64,000 nucleotides of DNA from an uncultured Clostridium sp. (GTDB taxonomy: Bacteria; Bacillota; Clostridia; TANB77; CAG-508). The notes beneath the pieces were generated by a model. That model did not search any database. It was given only the letters and a program-made list of their open reading frames with translations, and was not told the DNA's origin. This document shows, in pieces, positions 41,555-50,466 of this stretch. How positions within the stretch are numbered: the first letter of the stretch is position 1; each line of letters starts with the position of its first letter. The position numbers and the translations under genes were made by a program. Location of the stretch: the NCBI GenBank assembly GCA_930980855.1, contig CAKNIZ010000007.1, positions 1 to 64,000 of the forward strand. The letters run 5' to 3'.

Positions 41555-43669
41555 TTATACCTCCACTCCATACATAATATGATCTTTTATCTTCAAATAA
41601 TCGCTTGCTTTTGTCTGATTATCCTTAACCACATCTGCTGCTTTTTCATAAGCTCCTTGTAGTTTTGCCGTTCCTGTACCCATGATAAAATCTTTTATCA
41701 TCAAGTAATCACTTGCTTTCACGTAACCATCCCCACTACAATCGCCTCTTTTTACTACAATATATTCATCGTTTCCTATAATTACTCGATCTCCTGTTTT
41801 GGCTAGGCTATTGTCTACTTCACTTCCGTCTGACCTTTTTATAGTACAATCCCCAAGTTTTTCTTTAATATTATTTATATTTGTCACTTCAGATATCTCT
41901 ATTGTTTTATTAACATCATCCTTTTCGACTTCAACTTTCGATAAACCTCCAGGAATATTACCATTTTTATCTCTTAAATAATCTCTTGCTACATATCCCT
42001 TAGCACCGTCTGCAGTTATTACATAATCCCAATAGTGATTATCTGCCATTGCTTCTTGTCCATTCACCATATAAGTTCCTATTCTTGTAACTTTGCTTCC
42101 GTCAGATAATAGTCTTATTTTATTTGCTTCATTCATTGATGGTTCACTTCTTAAGAATAATCCACCACTTGCTTTTATTGTTAATATTTCAGTTGAACTT
42201 TCATCTAACAAGTATTTTCTTTCTACAAATCCTTGTCTTCCGTCAGAAAGTTTTATTCTATCCCATGTTGTTCCATCAAAAGTATATCTTCCTGTATTGT
42301 CTATTCTTGTTACAGATTGTCCCATTGATAATGTTGTAAGTAATGTTTGTGAACCTCCTGGTCCCACATACATTGGCACTCCATCAGAAGCTATTACTTT
42401 AGTTTCACTACAATTCGTTACATCATCAATTTCTTCTAAGTATGATGTATCAAATTTTAAATATCCATATCTCCCATCTGTTAATACAACTTTATGCCAT
42501 CCATTATTTAATCTTTCAACAGATAATAATACTACACTTGAATCTGGAATTATATATACTACTGAGCTTGAAGTATTTGCTGATGTTCTTAAAACAACAT
42601 CTGAATGTCCTTCTTTTACTCTAATATTTTTTGGATAAATTTCTCCAACTCCATCTGGTGACTGTGATGCAGATTGTGGCATATTTTCATATACTGGGAT
42701 AATGAAGTTTAAGCTTTGATTTAATAATCTTGCCTCTTTCATGCAAGAATACATTTTACTTGCTTCATTTTTTGGTGCTTCTATATTTTGCATGTATTGT
42801 CTCCAGTATGTTCCATCATATTGCTCTACATCAAATTTATTTAAATATTGTGTATTTTGTTTAGCATTAATATAACTTGTAAGAGTATCTACTCCACCTT
42901 TTATACTTGCCTTAACACTTGTCCATCCTCTTGATTTAGCTGTTGCTAATGCATTATTCCATATCTCAGATGGCGAATTTCCGCTTGCCCCTATATTAAA
43001 CAAGTTATAATATGTGACTCCACCAGATTCCATCTTCCAAGTAGAACCTCCACCTGCACCTTGTTCTTGAATTACTCTTGCTACTACATAATATGGATTT
43101 ACATTTGATTCTCTACATGCCACATTTATCTGTCTTGCATAATCCATGTTATGTAAAAATGTATTAGCTAGCGCATTATATATTTGCTCATCTGATGATT
43201 GTATGTAATCTAATTGTAGAAATTGAAATAAATATTGATTGTCTGATAACCAATTTCTACTATCCATATAGTATCTAATTGTCATTTCAGAAGCACATTT
43301 CCACGAACCATTGTCGTATGCATGATCTCCACATATTGAGCAAACCCATGAACCTGTTCCATTTTGAATTAAATTTTTAGGTTTTCCCCAGTGTCCAGAA
43401 TATTCTGCAGTTATTACTTGATTCCAATCCAATCCGGTTTCCATAATTGTAAATGTCCAGTTAGGATGATTTCTTTTTAATATATCTATTTTTTCCTTAA
43501 CCCCTGGATATCTATTTGTATCTAAGTTTCCCCCATCATATGTATATCTGTGCGATTCCGCTGCTTTTACTTCGTTCATTAAGAATATATTATCAAATAT
43601 AAAAAATAATAATATTGCAATCGAAATAGCTGGCACTACCTTATTTAATATATTTATCTTTTCTTTCAT
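41555..43669 (-). CDS. Secreted endo-beta-N-acetylglucosaminidase-like autolysin with SH3-like repeats and C-terminal dockerin-like domain
   Basis: Signal peptide; YYMDSRNWLSDNQYLFQFL, ARVIQEQGAGG, YYNLFNIGASGNS; SH3-like LRTSANTSSSVVYIIPDSS; dockerin-like GDCSGDGYVKASDYLMIKDFIMGTGTAKLQGAYEKAADVVKDNQTKASDYLKIKDHIM. Confidence 0.88.
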   Translation of the reverse strand: MKEKINILNKVVPAISIAILLFFIFDNIFLMNEVKAAESHRYTYDGGNLDTNRYPGVKEKIDILKRNHPNWTFTIMETGLDWNQVITAEYSGHWGKPKNLIQNGTGSWVCSICGDHAYDNGSWKCASEMTIRYYMDSRNWLSDNQYLFQFLQLDYIQSSDEQIYNALANTFLHNMDYARQINVACRESNVNPYYVVARVIQEQGAGGGSTWKMESGGVTYYNLFNIGASGNSPSEIWNNALATAKSRGWTSVKASIKGGVDTLTSYINAKQNTQYLNKFDVEQYDGTYWRQYMQNIEAPKNEASKMYSCMKEARLLNQSLNFIIPVYENMPQSASQSPDGVGEIYPKNIRVKEGHSDVVLRTSANTSSSVVYIIPDSSVVLLSVERLNNGWHKVVLTDGRYGYLKFDTSYLEEIDDVTNCSETKVIASDGVPMYVGPGGSQTLLTTLSMGQSVTRIDNTGRYTFDGTTWDRIKLSDGRQGFVERKYLLDESSTEILTIKASGGLFLRSEPSMNEANKIRLLSDGSKVTRIGTYMVNGQEAMADNHYWDYVITADGAKGYVARDYLRDKNGNIPGGLSKVEVEKDDVNKTIEISEVTNINNIKEKLGDCTIKRSDGSEVDNSLAKTGDRVIIGNDEYIVVKRGDCSGDGYVKASDYLMIKDFIMGTGTAKLQGAYEKAADVVKDNQTKASDYLKIKDHIMYGVEV

Positions 43670-43832
43670 TTTTTCCTCCGTTTTTCGACATATTTTTCAT
43701 TCATATTTTAACATTACGTTTTTTATTAGTCAACTATTTATTAGTGTAAATTTTTGGATTTTAAAAATAGGTTAAGACATATAATCTTTAACCCACTTTT
43801 TCCATTCATATTTTTTCGCAGATACACAAAAT

Positions 43833-43860
43833 AAGAGGAGAGGTTACCCCTCTCCTCTTT
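43833..43860 (-). terminator. Hairpin overlapping the stop of the amylase gene
   Basis: AAGAGGAGAGGTTACCCCTCTCCTCTT. Confidence 0.6.
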
Positions 43861-45724
43861 TCCTCATAACAATTGCACCATACGGTTTTATACTATTCTC
43901 AGCAACCCCCATTTCAAAAAGATGTTCTGCATCCAAGTATTCTTCTGGAACTCTCATCTCTTGAGTCAAATTCGAGAAGTTGACAATGATAAAAAGATTA
44001 TTTCTTTCAAAACGTAAAACCCTATTATCAAAGTCATAAATGCGAATTTTCTTATTGCAGAGTTGTTCCTCATTTTTTCTTCTTACTTTGCCCAGCTTTC
44101 TAAAGAACTTAAGCAAATCCTTGTCCAGGTGACCCCAAGGGAAGCACTTCCTATTGAAAGGATCCTTATAGCCATGTAGTCCTACTTCTGAGCCATAGAA
44201 AATACATGGAGCTCCAGGTAAGAAATATAGGACGACGCTTAAAGCTTTTAATTGCTTTTTTGCCTCTCTATATACTTTTGCTGGAAGCTTATCATATTGG
44301 AATTCATCTTCCCTAAAAACATCAGTGAGAAAGATCATCCTTCCATTGATGTACTTATGCCATGGACTTGGTGGTTCATCAATTTTCCAGATTTCTATAT
44401 CATGTCTCATCCATTTTCCACCCAATATTGTAAGTGCCCTCACAGTATCATGGGTATCAAGTGAATTAAGCATTGAGCAGACAGTCTCTTCTGGATAATT
44501 TGAAATCACATCTTCAATTTGCCATTTGAAGTATTCGAAATCGCCAAAAGCCATCAGTTTGTACAAAGCATCTGTGAAAAGATAATTAGTAGGTGCATCA
44601 ATACAAGTTCCCAATCTTTCAAGTGGTACCTTATGCCAGCACTCTCCTATAATTATATGCTTTCTTTTCTCGTTTGCTTTATTTCGAATCCCTTCCAGAA
44701 CTTCTGGTATCAATTCCTCAGAAACATCAAGCCTGAATCCATCAACATAGTCTGCAAATAATTCCACTACACCATTTTTACCAAAAATATATTCCTGATA
44801 CTCTTTACATTTTTGGTTAAAAATAGGCATATCCTTGAATTCATCATACCAATACCTATATGTTCCATCATCATTGATGTAGAACCATTTTCTATATTTT
44901 GAATTAGGATTGGATATTGCTTCCTGGAAAATTGGATTGTCTGAACCACAATGGTTGAAAGCTATGTCTAAGACTATTTTCATTCCATTCTTATTGGCGT
45001 CATCATGAAGTTTTCGTAAATCCTCAAAATCGCCAACGTTTGGATCAATAGTCCTGTAATCAGTAACTGCATATCTATCATAGCGAAGTCTGCTATAATT
45101 AATTGGAGATAAATACAATGCAGTAGCTCCCAACTTTTTGAAATATTTTAGCCTTTTCCTGATTCCTTCCAAATTTCCAAGAAAGAAATCGTTATTGTGG
45201 AAGTAGCCTTCTTCATTTCTTTTGTAATCCGGCATATCACCCCAATTTCTGTAATTTCTTCCTTCTATTTTGATGCATTTTGCTTTTCCTTCTCCGAAGA
45301 ACCTATCTACAAAGATTTGATAATAGATTGCACCGGATTTTGTCCATTCTGGAAGTTGTAATTCTTTTTGAATCACAAATAAGTTCCAGTATGGAGACTC
45401 ACCCATTGTAATAAATGGTTTTCCAGTCTCTCTGCTGATTTTGATTGCTTTTTGAGCTCCATCTACTATTACTTTGAAAAAATAATAGTAATTTCCAAGT
45501 AAGGGTAGTGATACTTTTGCTGAAAACTCACAGCTGTCAGTACTTTCAGAACTTTTTTGCATTTTTCTTACAACTGTAGGCTCTTCTCCATACCTATTGA
45601 ACAAAACACTTATTTCTGAGCAGTTGCCTACCGTTTTGGGAATTATTAATCGAACCTCAAATTCTTTTCCTACTTCGACTTCATCCCGATTGGTCGAAAC
45701 AGAAACAAAAATGTCATTTATCAT
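43844..45724 (-). CDS. GH13 alpha-amylase family (cyclomaltodextrinase/neopullulanase-like)
   Basis: GH13 regions: DIAFNHCG, GFRLDVSEE, IIGECWH, LDTHDTVR. Confidence 0.93.
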   Translation of the reverse strand: MINDIFVSVSTNRDEVEVGKEFEVRLIIPKTVGNCSEISVLFNRYGEEPTVVRKMQKSSESTDSCEFSAKVSLPLLGNYYYFFKVIVDGAQKAIKISRETGKPFITMGESPYWNLFVIQKELQLPEWTKSGAIYYQIFVDRFFGEGKAKCIKIEGRNYRNWGDMPDYKRNEEGYFHNNDFFLGNLEGIRKRLKYFKKLGATALYLSPINYSRLRYDRYAVTDYRTIDPNVGDFEDLRKLHDDANKNGMKIVLDIAFNHCGSDNPIFQEAISNPNSKYRKWFYINDDGTYRYWYDEFKDMPIFNQKCKEYQEYIFGKNGVVELFADYVDGFRLDVSEELIPEVLEGIRNKANEKRKHIIIGECWHKVPLERLGTCIDAPTNYLFTDALYKLMAFGDFEYFKWQIEDVISNYPEETVCSMLNSLDTHDTVRALTILGGKWMRHDIEIWKIDEPPSPWHKYINGRMIFLTDVFREDEFQYDKLPAKVYREAKKQLKALSVVLYFLPGAPCIFYGSEVGLHGYKDPFNRKCFPWGHLDKDLLKFFRKLGKVRRKNEEQLCNKKIRIYDFDNRVLRFERNNLFIIVNFSNLTQEMRVPEEYLDAEHLFEMGVAENSIKPYGAIVMRKRGEG

Positions 45725-45854
45725 ATGTTTTTCCTCCTTATTTAAGAACTGGTTTTTAAAAGCTTACTACTACCTTTATACTCCAACATTTTATTTTTGT
45801 CAATTACCTATCTATCTTTTATGTTGTACTATTTACCTCATTATAAATTTAATA

Positions 45855-45942
45855 AATGTATATATTCAAGATTTTGCAGTTTCGCGCAGTTTGGAGGACT
45901 TTACGTCCGACAGCAAGAAACAAAAAATCTTTGAATATACAA
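45855..45942. repeat. Palindromic GC-island element, family C copy 2
   Basis: AATGTATATTCAAGATTTTGCAGTTTCGCGCAGTTTGGAGGACTTTACGTCCGACAGCAAGAAACAAAAAATCTTTGAATATACAATT. Confidence 0.93.
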
Positions 45943-45967
45943 TTTTCAACTTATTATAAAATTACTA

Positions 45968-46054
45968 TAAATGTATATTCAAGATTTTGCAGTTTCGCGC
46001 AGCTTGGAGGACTTTACGTCCGACAGCAAGAAACAAAAAACCTTTGAATATACA
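45968..46054. repeat. Palindromic GC-island element, family C copy 3, tandem to copy 2
   Basis: Near-identical to 45855-45942, offset 113 bp. Confidence 0.93.
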
Positions 46055-46085
46055 TTTTTTGCTATTTTATATCTACTGTAAATAT

Positions 46086-47393
46086 TTACTTTTTAGATGC
46101 TCTACGAATTGTAACAACATACAAAACAATTTCTCCCACTAGTATTAATAATTCTACTATTAAAACTACAATTTTCCATGTTTCATCCATTTTTACAACT
46201 TCTGCTGATGTTTGCATTGCTGACTGTCTATTTACTTTTATAATATACGTTGTTTGTATGTTTTCATCTTCTTGCGAAATTACATTTATTGAAACTATGT
46301 TTTCACCGTTTTTTAAATTTTTATCACCTGTTGTTTCTACTATTATTCCCTCTTTTTCTACAGTAGGATTTACATCTAAATCTATAATATCTTCTTCTAC
46401 ATCTACTGAATACTCGAATTTTTCTTTTTCAAAAGGTATATCTAATTTTGTAAATTCTCCATTCCTATTTATTTTACTAATTTCTAGCGTTTGTAATCTT
46501 AAATCTGATTCTTGAATTTTTTGTTTTCTATTGACTATTAATACATATTCCCTAACATTACCGTTTTCAGCAGTTACGCTTATTGGCAAACGATTTTCTC
46601 CTTCATTTAAAGATATTAGTCCTAATCCACTAATACTTGCTCTTTCATCTTCTGCTATTGCTGAAATTTCTAATTCAGTAACATTTTCGTCCAAATTTTC
46701 TACTGTATATTCAAATGTTTCTCTATAAAATTCTGGTGATAAATTTCCTGCACTTACAGTTATTGATTGTAAGTAATTATTACTAGAATGTACATTTTCA
46801 TTTTCTAAATCACTTTGATTAGGTACATAATTTTTATCTGGCGATTGAGTTGATGAAGTTCCACCAGATGGTTTTGTATTTGGTTTACTACTTGATGAAC
46901 TTCCACCAGAACTACTAGAACCACCAGATGAACTGCTTCCTGACGAACTACTTCCACCAGAAGATGAACCACTATTATTACTTCCTCCTGAACTTCCGCT
47001 ATTATTGCTTCCTCCTGATGATCCGCTTCCACCAGTTGAAGTCTTTTTTTCATTTATTGTTATTGTTTTTGATGACAAATTTACTATATTGTATTCATTA
47101 TCAGTAAGTTCACTTGGTGTTGCTGTAATCTTCGCAGGAAATCCTGTTACTTTTGCTGTTATATTTACGGAATTTTTTTCTACCCAAACTGATGATGAAC
47201 TTAAACTTGCATTTGTACTACTTAATGCTACTTTTCCTGTAAGTCCAGTTGCTGTAATAGTTAAAGTTACTGTTTGCCCCTTAGTTGCTTCTGTTGGTCC
47301 TGAAAAGTTAAAATTATATGATGCAGCATTTACTGTTAAATAACAAGATATTAATAACATTAGTATAATAAAACTTGATAATATTTTTTTCAT
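46086..47393 (-). CDS. Paralog of 40034-41554: Ig/cohesin-like domain, Ser/Gly-rich linker, cadherin-like domains, C-terminal TM
   Basis: YNFNFSGPTEATKGQTVTLTITATGLTGKVAL; long GGSSSSG linker; LSPEFYRETFEYTVENLDENVTELEISAIAEDERASISGLG. Confidence 0.82.
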   Translation of the reverse strand: MKKILSSFIILMLLISCYLTVNAASYNFNFSGPTEATKGQTVTLTITATGLTGKVALSSTNASLSSSSVWVEKNSVNITAKVTGFPAKITATPSELTDNEYNIVNLSSKTITINEKKTSTGGSGSSGGSNNSGSSGGSNNSGSSSGGSSSSGSSSSGGSSSSGGSSSSSKPNTKPSGGTSSTQSPDKNYVPNQSDLENENVHSSNNYLQSITVSAGNLSPEFYRETFEYTVENLDENVTELEISAIAEDERASISGLGLISLNEGENRLPISVTAENGNVREYVLIVNRKQKIQESDLRLQTLEISKINRNGEFTKLDIPFEKEKFEYSVDVEEDIIDLDVNPTVEKEGIIVETTGDKNLKNGENIVSINVISQEDENIQTTYIIKVNRQSAMQTSAEVVKMDETWKIVVLIVELLILVGEIVLYVVTIRRASKK

Positions 47394-49694
47394 TTATACC
47401 TCCACTCCATACATAATATGGTCTTTTATTTTTAAATAATCATTTGCTTTTACTTGACTATCTCCTGTTACATCTGCCGCAGTTTTATATGCTCCTTCCA
47501 ATTTTGCAGTTCCTGTTTCCATTATATAATCTTTTATGATTAAATAATCATTTGCTTTTACATATCCATCTCCATTACAATCGCCTTTTTTTACAATTGT
47601 ATATGAATCATTTCCAATAACTGCTATATCTCCTGTTGCTAACATAGTATTTCCTTTTATTATTTCACCATTTCTCGTTATAGTTGCTCCTTCTATTGAT
47701 TCTGCTGTAGCCTTTGGTTCTACAATTAGTACTCTATCTGTTTCTATTTCTCCTTCTTCTGGTGGAATGTCTTCCCCTTCTTCTGGTGATGTGCCATCTT
47801 CTCCAACAGTGTTATCTGGTTTTGTTTCTTCATCTTCTACACTATTCTCCGATTCTATTTCATTTTTTATTACATTTTCTTCATTATCATCTGGAACCGT
47901 AACGTTTTCTGTTACATTGTTACTTATAATATTATTTTCTATTATATCATTTGTTATTATTTCATTATCCGGATTTTCATCAGGAACATCTTCTCCATCT
48001 TTCTTTACTAAAAATTCTCTTGCAACATATCCAATTACTCCATCCTCTGTAATAACTTTATCCCAAGTATAATCGCCTAATTTCGTTCCTGCTTCTAATC
48101 TAGTTACTACACTTCCATTTTCTAGTTTCCTTATAATTTCTCCTGCTGGTGTTGCTCTTAAATATAACCCTCCTTCTGCATCTACATAAAAGCTTTCCGA
48201 ATAATCTATCATTTGAATATTATCTCTTGCAACAAATCCTTGCCTAGAATCAGTTAATATAACTCTGTCCCATATTTTACCATCAAATTTATATCTACCA
48301 GTATTGTCTATTCTTATAATCACTTGTCCTTTATCTAAAGTAGTAACTTCAATATGATCCAGTCCGGGTCCAACTCTTAGTATTACATCATCTTTAGTAA
48401 CAGTTACTTCTTCATGACAATTGGTTATGTCATCTATTTCTTCTAAATAACTTGAATTGAATTTTACATACCCAGTTGTTCCATCTTCTAATACAACTCT
48501 ATGCCACCCATCTGAGTATCTTTCTACTGATAATACAACTACTGAACTGTCTGCTATTTTTCCTATAGGTGTACTTGTAGTACTTCTTCCAGCTCTTATC
48601 ATGACGTTTGAATGTCCTTCTTTTACTCTAATATTTTTTGGATATGCCTCTGTTCTACTATCCGGAGATGCCTCTGTTGTTGATTTCATATTTTCATATA
48701 CAGGAATAATGAAAGTTAATTTTTCATTCAATAATCCTGCACTTTTCATCTTATTATACATTGATGTTCCTTCTGATTTTGGAGCTTCTACATTTTGCAT
48801 ATATTGTCTTACATATACCCCACCATATGTTTCAACATCGAATTTATTTAAATATATTGAATTCTGCTTATTATTTATATATGATGAAAATAAAAATGTA
48901 ATTCCGTCAGATAAACATTTTTCAATACTGGTCCAGCCTTCTCTTTTAGCTCTAGCCAAAGCATTATTGTATACTTCCTCTTTCGAATTTCCACTTGCTC
49001 CTATATTGAACAAGTTGTAATATACAGTTCCATCTGTATCTACCATTTTACTTGTAGCTCCACCTGCATTTCCTTGCTCTTGAAGAAGTCTTGCTATAAC
49101 ATAATATGGATTTGCATTTTTTTCTCTGCAAACTCTATTTATTACCGACGCATTTTCTCTTGAATATAAAAATGTACCATTTAAAGAATTATAAACTTTG
49201 TCATCTGTTGTTTCTAAATAATCTGTTTGTAAAAATTGAAACAAATAAGGACTGTCTACAAGCCAGTTTCTACTATCCATATAATACCTTATTGCTTCTT
49301 CTGAGGCACATTTCCAATTTCCAGTATCATAGACTCTGTCTCCACAAATCGAACAAATCCAACCTCCTGACTTCCCTTGTATTAAATTTTTTGGAGTTGC
49401 TAAATGTCCCGTATACTGTGCTTTTATTACTTGTTCAAAATCCAGACCAGTTTCCATTATAATAAAGTTCCAGTTAGGGTGGTTTGCTTTGATAGTATCT
49501 AATCTTTCTTTAAATCCTGGATATTTATTTGTGTCTAAATTTGTCCCATCATAAGTATACCTCTTAGATTCAGCAAAAGAGATTTTTAAATTTACATTTA
49601 TAATTAAAAATATACTTAAAAAAACCACAATTAAAAAAATAGAGATAATTTTCTTCATATAGATATTTTTAGAAAATTTCTCTATTTTATACAT
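47394..49694 (-). CDS. Paralog of 41555-43669: secreted glucosaminidase-like autolysin with SH3-like repeats, acidic linker, C-terminal dockerin-like domain
   Basis: YYMDSRNWLVDSPYLFQFL; GDCNGDGYVKANDYLIIKDYIMETGTAKLEGAYKTAADVTGDSQVKANDYLKIKDHIMYGVEV. Confidence 0.88.
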   Translation of the reverse strand: MYKIEKFSKNIYMKKIISIFLIVVFLSIFLIINVNLKISFAESKRYTYDGTNLDTNKYPGFKERLDTIKANHPNWNFIIMETGLDFEQVIKAQYTGHLATPKNLIQGKSGGWICSICGDRVYDTGNWKCASEEAIRYYMDSRNWLVDSPYLFQFLQTDYLETTDDKVYNSLNGTFLYSRENASVINRVCREKNANPYYVIARLLQEQGNAGGATSKMVDTDGTVYYNLFNIGASGNSKEEVYNNALARAKREGWTSIEKCLSDGITFLFSSYINNKQNSIYLNKFDVETYGGVYVRQYMQNVEAPKSEGTSMYNKMKSAGLLNEKLTFIIPVYENMKSTTEASPDSRTEAYPKNIRVKEGHSNVMIRAGRSTTSTPIGKIADSSVVVLSVERYSDGWHRVVLEDGTTGYVKFNSSYLEEIDDITNCHEEVTVTKDDVILRVGPGLDHIEVTTLDKGQVIIRIDNTGRYKFDGKIWDRVILTDSRQGFVARDNIQMIDYSESFYVDAEGGLYLRATPAGEIIRKLENGSVVTRLEAGTKLGDYTWDKVITEDGVIGYVAREFLVKKDGEDVPDENPDNEIITNDIIENNIISNNVTENVTVPDDNEENVIKNEIESENSVEDEETKPDNTVGEDGTSPEEGEDIPPEEGEIETDRVLIVEPKATAESIEGATITRNGEIIKGNTMLATGDIAVIGNDSYTIVKKGDCNGDGYVKANDYLIIKDYIMETGTAKLEGAYKTAADVTGDSQVKANDYLKIKDHIMYGVEV

Positions 49695-49700
49695 TATTTT

Positions 49701-50354
49701 TTATCTATTTTCAAAATCATCACTTTTTGATGGATTTTCTTTCGTTTTTCTAGCAATTACAGCATCATTTACTTTTTCTAATCCTTCTATAACGCCTTCT
49801 AAATCTTCTTTTTCTGAAACATAGTTTGCTATTTTTTTAACTTCAGTTCTGCTATTTTTAGGACAAATTACAAACCCTCTTGGATTTTCTTTTACTTTTC
49901 TCATTGCCAAAATGTCATTTCCACCATTTCCCGCATAAATATATAGCTTAGCATCTGGATAAGCTTCCATCCAATTTCTAACATATGTTTCTTTTCCTTT
50001 TTCTCCTCCATCCAGTGTTCTTCCTGGAAATGGTTCAATTATATCATAAGTATAATCTCCTCCACTAAACGTTTCTCGTGGAAATGCTACTGCAGAATTT
50101 ATCGGATCTAGTCTATCTCTATTAGATGATTTATTAAATTCTACTATTTGTCTATCAAATAAATCAACTAATTCTTCCATTTGGTCCATATAAATTGGTG
50201 AAACGATATTAATTTTTACCGATGCTTTTAAACTTTCTTGTAATTTTGACAATTCTTCTAATAGTTTTTTAAATTATTCTTTATCGAATTTTCCATCCGA
50301 CTCTCTTAAAATTGTACCTTCTAAATCTGTAAAATAAAATATAGTATTTCTCAT
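49701..50354 (-). pseudogene. HAD-like hydrolase interrupted by an in-frame TAA
   Basis: Conceptual N-term MRNTIFYFTDLEGTILRESDGKFDKE*FKKLLEELSKLQESLKAS...YAGNGGNDILAM; stop at 50274-50276 (minus strand). Confidence 0.85.
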
Positions 50355-50466
50355 ATAAAAATACCCCCTCTTTTTTTAACTATTTTACCAATTGTTTTAC
50401 TGCTAAGTCTCTGTAATTTTTTTGCTTCTAAGTTTCTAAGAATCTTATTAAATCCACAGTATAGCC

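Noticed and set aside
45856-46047. 63-aa plus-strand ORF
   Set aside because: Translation of the tandem family C repeats; repeats the same peptide twice, no SD.
46805-47053. 82-aa minus-strand ORF in another frame
   Set aside because: Out-of-frame reading of the Ser/Gly-rich linker; unlike the TnpV-like case, no recognisable family or SD.
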